Below, piece by piece: positions 26,157-38,000 of a DNA stretch of 64,000 bases. Positions within the stretch are counted from its first letter, which is position 1. Each line of letters begins with the position of its first letter. The DNA lies in contig NZ_PYOC01000008.1 in NCBI RefSeq assembly GCF_003026215.1, positions 1-64,000 on the forward strand, given 5' to 3'. The stretch is from Photobacterium indicum (GTDB lineage: Bacteria; Pseudomonadota; Gammaproteobacteria; Enterobacterales; Vibrionaceae). The translations under genes and the position numbers were made by a program. Below the pieces are notes generated by a model that saw nothing but the letters and a program-made list of their open reading frames with translations, did not search any database and had not been told where the DNA came from.

Positions 26157-27482
26157 TTAGCCTTTATGCGACCCTTGCTCTAAAGGGCCATTGTCTGCAA
26201 TCAGCTGACTAAACTGTGCTAGCTGACTAAGCCTGTCGTTAGCATGTTTTTTGAAAGCGCTCTTCTCTTTGCCTTTCAATGAATTAGCTTGCGGCAGCTT
26301 TACAGTTCGTGGGTTTTTATGTGTGCCGTTTACCAAGAATTCGTAATGCAAATGCGCCCCAGTTACTCGCCCTGTACTCCCTAGTGTGCCCACCGTTTGT
26401 CCTTGTTTGACGCGTTGCCCTGTTTTCACGCTACGCTTGGTCATGTGAAGATATTTAGTGATATACGTAGAGCTGTGACGAATGAACACATAGTTGCCGT
26501 TGAACTTGTTATAGGCTGATTTCATCACGATGCCATCACCTGCAGCCCAAATTGGCGTGCCTACTGGTGCGACATAGTCAGTTCCGCGGTGTGCTCGTAC
26601 ACGTCCGGTTACAGGGTGTAGTCTTCTAGGGTTGAAGTTAGAGCTTACGTAACGAAAATTAATCGGGGAGCGTAAGAAAGCCTTACGCATGGCACTGCCA
26701 TTTTGATCGTAATATTTTCCATCTTCACTACGAACAGCAGTAAAGGTTTGACCTAAATTCGAGAAGGTTGCAGCAAGAATATTCCCGCGGCCAATTTGCT
26801 CGCCTTCTACAAAACGTTCTTCAAAAAGAACAGAGAAAGTATCGCCTTCTCGAATATCTAATGCAAAATCGATATCCCAACCGAAAATCCCCGCAATTTC
26901 CATGATTTGATTGGCGGTTAAACCGGCTCTATCTGCTGCGTTCCAGAAGCTTGAGGTAATGGTGGCTTGAGCAAAATTAAGCTGAGTATCTACTTTTTTC
27001 TTTTCAATGTTAGATTTAAAGGTGTCGCCAGCACGGGTAATGATGAGCTTTTCTGTCGGACTTTTGGGTTGAATAAGTTGAATTAGCTCATTTTTGTCAT
27101 CGATACCAAATTGAAATGTATCACCAGGACGTAATGCGGTGAGCTCTTTTGTACCTTCATCAGCATTGATTAAACGATGAAGAGTGCTTGAGCTTAACCC
27201 TATCTTATTAAAGACCACAGCGAGACTTTCACCGGATGCAACTTGGTGTTTTTTCCATGTTAATGCAGGGATATTAGGGCGGTCATCTTCTTGAGCAGGA
27301 CGAAGTTGATTGGGCTCAAGGTTGATTTCAAGTGGATACATTTTACCAATTTCAAATTTACGGTCCATTTTATCTGCTTTCTTAGGCATAGGCAGCAGGA
27401 TCAGCACTATCACAGCAGCACTGATGAGAGCGATGAGAATTTGGTGCATCCTTGGCAATTTAGTAAGTTTTGATACTAGCAT
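26157..27482 (-). CDS. mepM: Murein DD-endopeptidase, M23 family (MepM/ShyA type)
   Basis: The product has 441 residues. An N-terminal anchor or signal helix at about 13-31 directs it to the periplasm. An OapA/LysM-like domain (about 78-128, HQVASGESL) and a helical linker domain (about 165-245) precede the LytM/M23 zinc peptidase domain. Metal and catalytic residues are visible as HRGTD (His298, Asp302) and HLHYE (His377, His379). The enzyme would cleave D-Ala-mDAP crosslinks during cell-wall growth. It is divergent from tyrS by 126 bases. The symbol is by family similarity; vibrios have several such paralogues and the exact orthologue is not settled here. Confidence 0.85.
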   Translation of the reverse strand: MLVSKLTKLPRMHQILIALISAAVIVLILLPMPKKADKMDRKFEIGKMYPLEINLEPNQLRPAQEDDRPNIPALTWKKHQVASGESLAVVFNKIGLSSSTLHRLINADEGTKELTALRPGDTFQFGIDDKNELIQLIQPKSPTEKLIITRAGDTFKSNIEKKKVDTQLNFAQATITSSFWNAADRAGLTANQIMEIAGIFGWDIDFALDIREGDTFSVLFEERFVEGEQIGRGNILAATFSNLGQTFTAVRSEDGKYYDQNGSAMRKAFLRSPINFRYVSSNFNPRRLHPVTGRVRAHRGTDYVAPVGTPIWAAGDGIVMKSAYNKFNGNYVFIRHSSTYITKYLHMTKRSVKTGQRVKQGQTVGTLGSTGRVTGAHLHYEFLVNGTHKNPRTVKLPQANSLKGKEKSAFKKHANDRLSQLAQFSQLIADNGPLEQGSHKG

Positions 27483-27608
27483 TGGTATTTTTTTAATATA
27501 AAGGAAAAAATAAGACAGCGCTTAGTCTAACTGGTTTCAAAAAACATCTCTATTCAAGTAAGATGGTTGATTATGACTTTTTTGCCAATTCTGTAGGAGC
27601 AAACAAGA

Positions 27609-28796
27609 ATGGCCAGCATTGAACAAGCTTTAGCTGAAATTAAGCGCGGTATTGATGAGCTAATTCCAGAAGAAGAGCTGATTGCTAAATTAAAAGAAAA
27701 CCGTCCATTACGAATCAAGCTAGGTGCTGATCCAACAGCGCCTGATATTCACTTGGGCCATACAGTCATTCTTAATAAGCTACGTACTTTCCAAGAGCTT
27801 GGTCATGACGTTACTTTCTTGATTGGTGACTTCACCGGTATGGTTGGTGATCCAACGGGTAAAAATACCACGCGTCCACCGCTAACACGTGAAGATGTTT
27901 TGGCGAATGCTGAAACGTATAAAGAGCAAGTGTTCAAAATCCTAGACCCTGCAAAAACTAAAATTGAGTTCAACTCAACGTGGTTATCAGAGCTAGGTGC
28001 CGAAGGTATGATCCGCCTTGCTTCTAACCAAACCGTTGCTCGTATGTTAGAACGTGATGATTTTAAAAAGCGTTATAACGGCGGTCGTCCTATTGCGATT
28101 CATGAATTTATGTACCCATTACTACAAGGGTATGATTCTGTTGCAATGGAAACAGATGTAGAGCTTGGCGGTACGGATCAGAAATTTAACCTATTAATGG
28201 GACGTGAGCTGCAAAAGTCACACGGTCAAAAGCCTCAAGTTGTACTGACTATGCCTCTTCTTGTCGGCCTTGATGGCGTGAAGAAGATGTCTAAGTCGGC
28301 GCATAACTACATTGGTGTGAGTGAAGTACCAACAGAAATGTTTGGTAAAATCATGTCGATCTCTGATGATCTAATGTGGAACTACTTTGAGTGCTTGTCG
28401 TTCCGTCCACTTGAAGAGATTGAACAGTTTAAGCAAGACATGGCGAACGGGAAAAACCCTCGCGATGTTAAGATTTTACTAGCAAAAGAAATTATTGCTC
28501 GTTTCCATTCTGCAGCAGCAGCAGATGCTGCAGAGCAAGAGTTTATTAATCGCTTCCAAAAAGGTGCGATGCCAGAAGAAATGCCAGAGCTTGAATTTGA
28601 AGCTGGTATTGCGATCAGCAACTTGCTAAAAGACGCTGGCCTTGTTAATTCAACATCTGATGCAATGCGTATGATCCGTCAGGGTGCTGCGAAGATTGAT
28701 GGTAACAAGATTGAAGATACTAAGCTTATTCCTGCTGCTGGTACTGCTGTGTACCAAGTAGGCAAGCGTAAGTTTGCCCGTATTACCCTAAAATAA
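27609..28796 (+). CDS. tyrS: Tyrosyl-tRNA synthetase (TyrZ-type)
   Basis: The product has 395 residues and is a class I synthetase with the HIGH-like HLGH (48-51) and KMSKS (226-230). A C-terminal S4 RNA-binding domain (about 333-395) contains [13 protein letters not shown]. The sequence begins [20 protein letters not shown]. The length and motifs belong to the shorter TyrZ subfamily rather than the 424-residue E. coli type, which is common in Vibrionaceae that may carry two tyrosyl synthetases. The upstream site is TAGGAG, with good spacing. A strong terminator follows. Confidence 0.95.
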   Translation: MASIEQALAEIKRGIDELIPEEELIAKLKENRPLRIKLGADPTAPDIHLGHTVILNKLRTFQELGHDVTFLIGDFTGMVGDPTGKNTTRPPLTREDVLANAETYKEQVFKILDPAKTKIEFNSTWLSELGAEGMIRLASNQTVARMLERDDFKKRYNGGRPIAIHEFMYPLLQGYDSVAMETDVELGGTDQKFNLLMGRELQKSHGQKPQVVLTMPLLVGLDGVKKMSKSAHNYIGVSEVPTEMFGKIMSISDDLMWNYFECLSFRPLEEIEQFKQDMANGKNPRDVKILLAKEIIARFHSAAAADAAEQEFINRFQKGAMPEEMPELEFEAGIAISNLLKDAGLVNSTSDAMRMIRQGAAKIDGNKIEDTKLIPAAGTAVYQVGKRKFARITLK

Positions 28797-28820
28797 TAGG
28801 GCTAATTTGCAGTGATGTAA

Positions 28821-28845
28821 AAGGGCGCTTGATGCGCCTTTTTTA
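28821..28845 (+). terminator. Rho-independent terminator of tyrS
   Basis: A GC-rich stem of about 8 bp (28821-28828 with 28834-28841, one G-T pair) has a 5-base loop and is followed by T. Confidence 0.88.
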
Positions 28846-28920
28846 TTGGCTGCATTTTTTTATTCCTCTCTGTCACCGAGAAGACTACTATCGAGATATC
28901 CCCTTTTCTAATGGCTTGTT

Positions 28921-29535
28921 ATGACATCGCTAGAACATATTATTACTGAGTTAACACCATTGCTTCAACAATATGGTTATTGGATTTTAGCCATCGCAAT
29001 TGCGGTTGAAGGCATCGGCATTCCTGCGCCTGGGCAATCTTTATTAGTGGTGGCAAGCTTGCTGGCAGCGTCCGGTAAAATGTCGTTGTCTAGCATTTTA
29101 CTTGTGGCGGGTCTTAGTGGCTTTATTGGTAATTGTTGTGGTTTCTGGATTGGTCGAAAGTTTGGCCATGTATTGGTGAACAAACAATGGATAAAGCCTC
29201 GAACGCTTGGAAAGTTACATGCTTTTATTGAGCGTTATGGCACGTTTGGTTTATTGATAAGTCGATTTATTGAAGGGATCAAACAATTCATGGCATTAGG
29301 CTGTGGTATTGCACAAATGCCGGTTAAACATTTTTTGATTGGTAATTTACTGGCTATCAGCGTTTGGCTGATGGTATTCGGGGTAGCTCCGGCATATCTG
29401 CACGATGAAATGGAACATATTCTGGCTTTTTATCATAACTATCAAGCATTGTGCTGGGCAGTTGTTAGCGCCGTGGTGATTGTGCTTTTAGTGCTAATTC
29501 TCCGCTCGTTGAAAAAACGCCGTTTAGGCCTATGA
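28921..29535 (+). CDS. DedA family inner membrane protein
   Basis: The product has 204 residues. The DedA/SNARE-associated signature is clear: EGIGIPAPGQSLL near 30-42, GFWIGRKFG, and FIERYGTFGLLISRFIEG near 101-118. There are four to five membrane segments. Known DedA proteins are linked to polyprenyl-phosphate or phospholipid flipping and envelope homeostasis; the lipid for this member is unknown. The ribosome binding site is poor. The gene is isolated between the tyrS terminator and a convergent VOC-family gene. The Arg and Glu/Asp residues thought to be needed for DedA function appear present. Confidence 0.88.
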   Translation: MTSLEHIITELTPLLQQYGYWILAIAIAVEGIGIPAPGQSLLVVASLLAASGKMSLSSILLVAGLSGFIGNCCGFWIGRKFGHVLVNKQWIKPRTLGKLHAFIERYGTFGLLISRFIEGIKQFMALGCGIAQMPVKHFLIGNLLAISVWLMVFGVAPAYLHDEMEHILAFYHNYQALCWAVVSAVVIVLLVLILRSLKKRRLGL

Positions 29536-29556
29536 GACGAGTAACACTGATATCGA

Positions 29557-29575
29557 AAGGCGCGTAATGCGCCTT
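29557..29575. terminator. Possible weak terminator between the convergent DedA and VOC genes
   Basis: AAGGCGC and GCGCCTT form a 7-bp stem with a 5-base loop 22 bases past the DedA stop. Neither side has a good T tail, so efficiency is doubtful. Confidence 0.4.
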
Positions 29576-29640
29576 GAACATATTCAGCCTGACGACTTTT
29601 CACTATGCCTTTAAAGGTTAAGTCTTTATAGGTAAATAGT

Positions 29641-30057
29641 TTACAGGCTATAGTCATTTCGTTGCGCTGGATCGTCTGACAAATATTCAATGAACTCCCA
29701 TTCAATACCATCTTTATCAAAGAAATAGATCCGTTTACGCCATGGATGATCGGCACCAAGCTCATTTTCTTGATAACCAGCGTCGATTAAACGTGCTCTC
29801 GTTTCACTCACACTATCAATGACGATCCCAATATGATTAATGCCAATATCAAGATAGGGTGTTCTGTTGCTCTCTTCGCGTTCAACCACTTCTTGAAGGG
29901 CAATATAGCTGTTTTCTGTTCCTAGATGACACCAACGATAATGATCGCCTTGTCCTTGTTTTCTAATCTCAAATTCAGGGATAGCGGTTTGGAGGAAGTG
30001 GATGGTGTTTTCCAATTGCTTGATCGTGATATTGGCATGCTCTACATAGGCTGACAT
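29641..30057 (-). CDS. VOC superfamily protein (glyoxalase/dioxygenase fold), substrate unknown
   Basis: The product has 138 residues forming two beta-alpha-beta-beta-beta modules. Candidate metal ligands are His7 in EHANITI, the His of INHIGIVID and the Glu residues of GIEWEFIEYL, so it may be a metal-dependent lyase or isomerase. The AAGGAAG site before the ATG is good. It is alone, convergent with the DedA gene and downstream of the TRIC terminator. The superfamily is too varied to assign a reaction. Confidence 0.8.
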   Translation of the reverse strand: MSAYVEHANITIKQLENTIHFLQTAIPEFEIRKQGQGDHYRWCHLGTENSYIALQEVVEREESNRTPYLDIGINHIGIVIDSVSETRARLIDAGYQENELGADHPWRKRIYFFDKDGIEWEFIEYLSDDPAQRNDYSL

Positions 30058-30150
30058 TGTGTGCTTCCTTTTCTGTTTGTAAGGTTATTTCTTTATATAG
30101 TAGTTTGCCATCTTGATATGTAAAGTTTTTGGTTTATTTATTATTGTTAG

Positions 30151-30180
30151 ATACAAAAAAACCGCCTTGAGTGGCGGTTT
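30151..30180 (-). terminator. Rho-independent terminator of the TRIC/UPF0126 gene
   Basis: The 8-bp AAACCGCC/GGCGGTTT stem (30159-30166 with 30173-30180) has a 6-base loop. On the minus strand it runs into seven T. Confidence 0.9.
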
Positions 30181-30218
30181 TATGCAAGATGTTGTAATAA
30201 ATAGACTTACCAGTAGCG

Positions 30219-30830
30219 TTAACTTTTTAGGGTCAAAGCTGGTAAAGAAAGGTGCCAACGAATAGCTGCAAGACGAATCGAAAGTGTTGCGACCACACCT
30301 GCAAGAGTTGCTATTGTAGGGTCAATATCTACACTCAAGCCAATGGTGTGAATCATTCCACCAAGAATACATGCAGTAGCATATACCTCAGTTCGTAATA
30401 CCATCGGAATTTCTCTGGCTAACACATCTCGAATTACACCACCACCACAGCCTGTAATAACTCCCATGATCACCGCTACCATGGGGGATGCGCCGAAACG
30501 AAGGGCTTTTTCTACCCCGATAGCAACAAAGACCGCTAAACCTATGGCATCGGCAACAGGTAAAAAATACCATGGCATACGCTGCGGGCGTCGTACGGCG
30601 ATCATACTAATAAGGCAGGTAAAGAAGATGACCCATAAGTAGTTAGTATCAGTAATCCAAAATACTGGAGTGGCGCCTAACGCCATATCACGAATCGTAC
30701 CACCGCCAATAGCAGTCACACTGGCAAGTACAACGACCCCAAACGGATCCATCCTTAATCGACCCGCCAGTAACACACCCGATGCGGCAAAAACGGCAGT
30801 GCCGAACATATCGAGAATATATATAAGCAT
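30219..30830 (-). CDS. TRIC/UPF0126 family cation channel-like membrane protein (YicG-like)
   Basis: The product has 203 residues built of two homologous halves of three membrane segments each. The repeated Gly-rich signatures [11 protein letters not shown] (first half) and [12 protein letters not shown] (second half) mark the family. Prokaryotic TRIC proteins form trimeric monovalent-cation channels; E. coli YicG has been linked to glycine sensitivity. The physiological ion or solute here is unknown. The gene is monocistronic with its own terminator. Confidence 0.88.
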   Translation of the reverse strand: MLIYILDMFGTAVFAASGVLLAGRLRMDPFGVVVLASVTAIGGGTIRDMALGATPVFWITDTNYLWVIFFTCLISMIAVRRPQRMPWYFLPVADAIGLAVFVAIGVEKALRFGASPMVAVIMGVITGCGGGVIRDVLAREIPMVLRTEVYATACILGGMIHTIGLSVDIDPTIATLAGVVATLSIRLAAIRWHLSLPALTLKS

Positions 30831-30944
30831 GCTTGTCCCTGTTAAATAGAAAGACCATTGAGAGCGGACTGAGATTGTACGAGGAAATTAAACTGGCTCA
30901 ACTTGATATCACGGCTTTGTGAGCTCATTCACATTGATTGTTGA

Positions 30945-30960
30945 GACTCTGTTACAGAGT
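30945..30960 (-). other. Small hairpin whose loop is the btuF stop codon
   Basis: ACTCTG-TAA-CAGAGT on the minus strand puts the TAA stop in a 3-base loop. No T tail follows, so termination is not supported. Confidence 0.3.
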
Positions 30961-31776
30961 GCCATCCCTGACTTGATCGAATAGACCGCAGACTTGTTTT
31001 ATCGCATTAATCGTACGTGGTGTAGGCCGATTTAGCCAATCAGCTTGTAATGTAAAAACATGATGATTATCAACGGCTGGCAACTTACCTTGCCAGTTCT
31101 GCCAAATGCTGGTTTTAGTATCTGCATGAGGTGTGCCGAAGATAACTTCTGGTTGTCGAACAACAACTTGCTCTTCTGAAACTTGGGGGTAGGCCGCTGG
31201 ACTATCCCCAAAAATATTTCGGCCTCCGCATAATGAGAATACTTGGCTTGGCCAGCTAGCATCGGCAACGGTAATGATCGGGGAGGTACTTAACTGGTAG
31301 AAGAAACTTACTGTACGTTGATTTTCATTGCGGGTTTTAAATGCGTTAATTTCTTGGCGAAATTGATTTGCGGTTTGTATCGCTTGTGTCGGATCTGGTG
31401 AATATTGACCAAGTTGCTCGATCGTTGTCGCAATATCTTCCAGTTCGACAGGGTTCGAATAAAAAACATTCAACCCCAACTGTTCTAACTTAGCCATTTC
31501 ACGTGGGGGATTACCACCCTTCCATGCCAATATTAGGTCGGGTTGTAATGCAACAATGCGCTCTAACTTTACACCACGATAGTTAGCAACTCGTTCCAAT
31601 TTTTGTGCGGCTTCTGGGTAATCACTGTAATCACTGGCTGCAATTAAAGCGTCACCAAGTCCTGCAGCATAAGCAAGTTCGGTAGTATGAGGAGAAAGGC
31701 TAATGACACGTAAGGCAGGTTGTTGGGCAATACTGAACGATGAAAATAGAGCAATAAACAGATAAATAAAGCGCAC
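30952..31776 (-). CDS. btuF: Periplasmic cobalamin-binding protein BtuF
   Basis: The product has 274 residues, with GTG start at 31776 directly after the preceding stop and AAGGAAG upstream. A signal peptide ends near residue 17-18 (SIAQQ). The Fhu/BtuF-type fold shows [20 protein letters not shown], the [14 protein letters not shown] segment and a C-terminal [14 protein letters not shown]. It binds vitamin B12 in the periplasm for delivery to BtuCD, which is not in the window. It is third in an mtnN-cbiB-btuF operon. Other haem or siderophore binding proteins of the fold are less likely given the CbiB neighbour. Confidence 0.88.
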   Translation of the reverse strand: MRFIYLFIALFSSFSIAQQPALRVISLSPHTTELAYAAGLGDALIAASDYSDYPEAAQKLERVANYRGVKLERIVALQPDLILAWKGGNPPREMAKLEQLGLNVFYSNPVELEDIATTIEQLGQYSPDPTQAIQTANQFRQEINAFKTRNENQRTVSFFYQLSTSPIITVADASWPSQVFSLCGGRNIFGDSPAAYPQVSEEQVVVRQPEVIFGTPHADTKTSIWQNWQGKLPAVDNHHVFTLQADWLNRPTPRTINAIKQVCGLFDQVRDGTL

Positions 31777-32733
31777 TTAAAAACTTCCTTGAAAAATAAA
31801 CAGTAATGCGCTTTCAATGATGACCCAAGCAAGCAGACGATACGTCATCATTTGTTGTATTTGCGCTAAATGAAAGGCTGCAGGTGCAATTTTGCCTCCA
31901 ATTTGGGGGCGTACCATTTTCTTATTATCGTAAATAGCAGGCCCACCTAAAGACAGTGATAATTTATGTCCTGTCGCACTCAGTAGCCAGCCGGGGCCGG
32001 GCAGAAACCAGTGTTCTCCCTGCTCTATTAAACCTTGGAGTGCGGCTTTGCTGTTGTTACCGACAGTAATGAGTAATGCCAGTATGCGCAGTGGAATAAT
32101 ATCTAGCATCGCGAGAATACGTACTGCAGGTAATCCGAATATATTGTATTGATGACGCGATGGTGACCATGCTCGGGCAAGACAAATCGCAACGCGATAC
32201 ATGATGGCACCAATTCCCCCGGCAATGGCATACCAGAATAAAACGCCAGCCACTAAGCGTCCGTAACTCAGAAGCTGTGTTTCTGCTCCTGCTTTTCCTA
32301 AACCTAATAAAGAGAGATTTTGGGTGTTACGATTAAGGGGGTATTCCAGTAATTGACGGCAGCGTACTTTGTCTCCTTTGGCATAAGCATTAATGAAATG
32401 CTGACTGAGTTTCGCGGTATTACGCCAATCTAGTGCAATCCATAATAAGGTGAGTTGAAACAGAATATCTACCCAAACAAGTTGATAAAGTGCAATCAAT
32501 AAAATTAACAGCGTGCCCCAAATAAGTGCCCAAGTTAAGGTTCCTGAGAATAAACGTTGCTTGTCGTTGTCGTCTGGGTTGTTGACTTTATCGGCCAGTA
32601 GAATCGCGAAACGTTGGCAAATATGGATGGGATGAACAGCGGTTGGTATTGGGAAAAACCAATGTATGACTAACGCCCCCCACAATGCGAGTAGGGAGGC
32701 GTTATCGAGCAAAATAGACCAGCTATTCGTCAT
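31777..32733 (-). CDS. CbiB/CobD family protein (adenosylcobinamide-phosphate synthase-like)
   Basis: The product has 318 residues and four or five membrane segments, with the CbiB features HPIHICQRFA near the N-terminus, GGIGAIMYRVA and a late GPAIYD segment. In cobalamin synthesis CbiB attaches an aminopropanol linker to cobyric acid at the inner membrane. The window has no other corrin genes, so salvage or remodelling of imported precursors is inferred. It overlaps the mtnN stop by one base and abuts btuF. Divergence from canonical CbiB means activity should not be assumed. Confidence 0.8.
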   Translation of the reverse strand: MTNSWSILLDNASLLALWGALVIHWFFPIPTAVHPIHICQRFAILLADKVNNPDDNDKQRLFSGTLTWALIWGTLLILLIALYQLVWVDILFQLTLLWIALDWRNTAKLSQHFINAYAKGDKVRCRQLLEYPLNRNTQNLSLLGLGKAGAETQLLSYGRLVAGVLFWYAIAGGIGAIMYRVAICLARAWSPSRHQYNIFGLPAVRILAMLDIIPLRILALLITVGNNSKAALQGLIEQGEHWFLPGPGWLLSATGHKLSLSLGGPAIYDNKKMVRPQIGGKIAPAAFHLAQIQQMMTYRLLAWVIIESALLFIFQGSF

Positions 32734-33431
32734 TACTGATTAATAATCTCAACCATTTTTGCAACCATTACCGACGAGCTTTGTGCTGCTAATGGTAAGA
32801 ACTCTTCAAAGCTCATTGGTGATTCTTTATCTGCGACATCTGAAATTGCACGAACAACAACAAACGGTACATTGAATTGATGACAAGCTTGAGCGATTGC
32901 AGCCGCTTCCATTTCCACTGCAATAACTGTTGGGAAGTTATCACGAATGAACGCTTGTTTTTCAGGAGTACATACGAATGCATCACCCGTACAAATTAGA
33001 CCGCGAACGGCATGCATGTCAGCCATTGAGGCTAGTGCTTGCTCTGCAGTCAGTATCAACTTTTCATCAGAAATGAAAGCTGCTGGTTGCTGTGCCATTT
33101 GACCAATTTCATAGCCAAACGCTGTTACATCAGCATCGTGGTAACGTACTTCTGTTGAAATAACCACATCACCAAGTGTTAGGCTTGAATCAAAACCACC
33201 CGCAGAACCGGTGTTTAAGACAACATCTGGTTGGAATACTTCCAGTAAAACAGCGGTACCCACAGCTGCTGCTACTTTACCAATCCCAGATTGTAACAAG
33301 ACAACATCTGCGCCATTTAGGTTACCCGTATAAAAAGTACAACCTGCTTTGTGGTGAGTTTCGCAGTCAGTAAGTTGCTCTTTAAGGATGGTAACTTCTT
33401 GCTCCATCGCGCCAATAATGCCGATTTTCAT
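32733..33431 (-). CDS. mtnN: 5'-methylthioadenosine/S-adenosylhomocysteine nucleosidase
   Basis: The product has 232 residues and starts [13 protein letters not shown]. The catalytic residues are Glu12, Glu175 (or Glu173, in AVEMEAAA) and Asp198 in ISDVADKES, matching the Pfs/MTAN family. It hydrolyses MTA, SAH and 5'-deoxyadenosine to adenine and a thiosugar. It recycles methionine and, with LuxS elsewhere, feeds autoinducer-2 formation. It is first in the operon with cbiB and btuF, a plausible link because 5'-deoxyadenosine and B12-dependent methionine synthesis share the methyl cycle (inference). Confidence 0.96.
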   Translation of the reverse strand: MKIGIIGAMEQEVTILKEQLTDCETHHKAGCTFYTGNLNGADVVLLQSGIGKVAAAVGTAVLLEVFQPDVVLNTGSAGGFDSSLTLGDVVISTEVRYHDADVTAFGYEIGQMAQQPAAFISDEKLILTAEQALASMADMHAVRGLICTGDAFVCTPEKQAFIRDNFPTVIAVEMEAAAIAQACHQFNVPFVVVRAISDVADKESPMSFEEFLPLAAQSSSVMVAKMVEIINQ

Positions 33432-33527
33432 GGATTTGTTCTCTTGTTAGTCAATACTTGCTGCGAGAGTCGCAACCAGAAGTGTAATTATTGACGCAAT
33501 TGTACCACGCTGTGAGAAAGGTTGAAG

Positions 33528-33587
33528 TATGAAAAAACGAGAGCTTATGGGGCTAATTTGAGAAATTAGCCCATCAACACTCTCGTT
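33528..33587 (-). terminator. Two-tier terminator hairpin of the first gltBD operon
   Basis: An outer 8-bp stem AACGAGAG/CTCTCGTT (33536-33543 with 33580-33587) encloses an inner 10-bp stem (33550-33559 with 33563-33572, 3-base loop). On the minus strand a T run follows. It is unusually long for an intrinsic terminator. Confidence 0.85.
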
Positions 33588-33615
33588 GTATTGTGTATTT
33601 GTTGGATGTTAAGTG

Positions 33616-35043
<1,428 letters not shown>

Positions 35044-38000
35044 TTATTGTGCTTGTACACGCAGCTCTGCAGCTGAGCGGCTTTGGTGACCCAGAAGGGT
35101 ATTCACATCTGCCGATTTAGGTTTCGCTAAATAGAACTTTGGAATCCATTGGTCGAAGTCGGCCAGAATTTCTTGAGCTCGGCTTGATCCTGTTTCCTCA
35201 AGGTGGCGATCAATCAAACCGCGTAAATGCTCTTGGTGGATTTGAAGGTCATTTAAGGGCAATGTTTCAATGAGTTCAGGGTTTACGCGTCCTGCGAAAT
35301 CACCATCTTCATCAAGAATATAAGCAAAGCCACCTGTCATGCCTGCACCGAAGTTGACCCCTGTTTTACCTAAAATGGCAATAATCCCCCCCGTCATGTA
35401 TTCGCAGGCGTTATCACCAGCACCTTCAATTACGGCAATCGTACCTGAGTTACGCACTCCGAAGCGTTCACCTGCGGTACCTGCAGCAAACAACTTCCCG
35501 CCCGTTGCACCATATAAGCAGGTATTACCAATAATCGTGGCTTCATGCGATTTAAATGCTGAGCCAATAGGTGGTCTGATGGCAATCTTGCCGCCGGTCA
35601 TTCCCTTACCCACATAGTCGTTGGCATCGCCCGTTAAGTTGAGGTTTAGCCCGCCTGCGTTCCATACTCCAAATGACTGACCAGCAGTACCCGTTAAGTA
35701 AAGATTGATGGGGTTCCCTGCCATGCCTTGGTTACCATAACGCAGTGCAATTTCACCGGATAAACGGGCACCAATCGAGCGATCAGTATTACGAATATCG
35801 TGATATAAATCGGTACCGCTTCGGCTTTCTATGGCTGGCAAGGCTTCTTCAATTAAGGTACTACTTAATTGAGCGGTATCAAACGGGGTATTGGGTTCGC
35901 TGCAATACACTGTTTTGCCTGCGATTGGTGTAGGCGCATGTAGCAGGCTGCTTAAATCAAGTTTGTTTTGTTTCGCGGTATGGCCGTTAATGACAGCGAG
36001 CAGATCAGTACGACCAATCAGATCGGTGAGCTGTTTTACCCCTAACTGAGCCAATAATTCACGGACTTCCTGACCTAAGCCGATGAAGTAGTTCATGACT
36101 TGTTCTGGTAAACCTTTGAAGAAATCACGACGCAGTTTTTCATCTTGGGTTGCGACCCCTGTTGCACAATTATTTAGGTGGCAAATACGTAGATATTTAC
36201 AGCCTAACGCCACCATTGGGGCGGTACCAAAACCAAAGCTTTCAGCACCTAGAATTGCCGCTTTCACCACATCGAGACCGGTTTTCAAACCGCCATCGAC
36301 TTGTAAGCGGATTTTATGCCGTAATCCGTTGGCGACTAATGCTTGCTGAGTTTCTGCTAACCCCAGCTCCCATGGGCTGCCTGCATATTTTACAGAGGTG
36401 AGTGGGCTCGCACCGGTTCCGCCGTCGTAACCTGAAATGGTAATTAGATCAGCGTAGGCTTTAGCGACACCTGTCGCAATTGTGCCGACACCTGGTTCTG
36501 AAACCAGCTTGACTGACACCATGGCTTTAGGATTCACTTCTTTTAAATCAAAGATCAATTGGGCTAAATCTTCAATCGAATAAATATCGTGATGAGGTGG
36601 CGGTGATATTAATGTAACCCCGGGAACGGCAAAGCGCAGTTTGGCAATCTCAGTGGTGACTTTGTGACCTGGCAGTTGGCCTCCTTCTCCGGGCTTAGCA
36701 CCTTGTGCCACTTTGATCTGAATAACATCGGCATTGACTAAGTAATGCGGCGTGACGCCAAATCGTCCTGAAGCCACTTGCTTAATACGTGAGTTTCGCT
36801 CGGTGCCAAAACGACGTGGATCTTCGCCGCCTTCGCCTGAATTTGAGTAACCACCCAAACGGTTCATCGCAATCGCGAGTGCTTCATGGGCTTCGGGGCT
36901 GAGTGCGCCAATAGACATCGCGGCGGAATCGAAGCGCTGATAGAGTTCAGAGGCGGTTTCGACTTGTTCTAGTGTTGTCGGGTTATCTGATTTCTTTAAT
37001 GCTAACAAGTCACGAATAGCCGCGACTGGACGTTCATTAACGATATTGGCAAACGACAAGTAATCGTTGTAATTGCTTGACTTTACAGCCTGTTGCAGAG
37101 TGCTAACCACATCGGGGTTGTAGGCGTGGAATTCACCACCGTGAACGTATTTTAGCAAGCCGCCATGTTCTATCGGTTTACGTTTTAGCCATGCTTTACG
37201 TGATAGGTTAAATAAATCTTGTTGGAAGTCGTCAAAGTTAGCGCCAGAAATTCGGCTTGAAACACCGCTAAAGCACAGTTCGATGATGTCTTCATGCAGA
37301 CCAATCGCTTCAAAGAGTTGTGAACAACGGTATGAGGCAACAGTGGAGATCCCCATTTTAGACATGATCTTGTATAGACCTTTATTCATGCCATCGCGAA
37401 AATTCACCATCACATCACGGTATGGTTTAGATATTGCCCCATTATCGATCAGCTTACCCAGCGATTCATAAGCAAGGTATGGATAAACCGCGGTGGCACC
37501 AAAGCCAATGAGTACCGCAAATTGGTGTGGATCGCGCGCGGTTGCGGTTTCGATAATGATGTTGGCATCGCAGCGCAAATTCGTTGCCACTAGGCGATTT
37601 TGCACGGCACCGACGGCCATTGCGGCAGGGATCGGTAACTTATTTTTATCAATCCCACGATCGGATAATACGAGTAACACTGTACCATTGCGCACGAGGC
37701 GTTCAGCTTGGTCACATAAATCATTAATGGCTTGTCTGAGATCTTTTTCGCTTGGGTCGTAGTTAATATCGATAATGCTATTACGGTAATATTGGCTATC
37801 GAGCTCTAATAGTTGTACTAGATCTGAATATAGTAATATCGGTGAATTAAAGGCAACTCGGTAAGCGTGACCATCGGTTTCACAGAATACATTCATTTCA
37901 CGACCAATACAGGTGGCGAGTGACATAACGTGCTTTTCACGCAGTGGATCTATCGGTGGGTTAGTCACCTGAGCAAACATTTGGCGGAAGTAGTCGGTAA

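Noticed and set aside
30945..30960. Terminator at the btuF stop codon
   Set aside because: The 6-bp hairpin has no T tail and its loop is the stop codon; probably coincidental.
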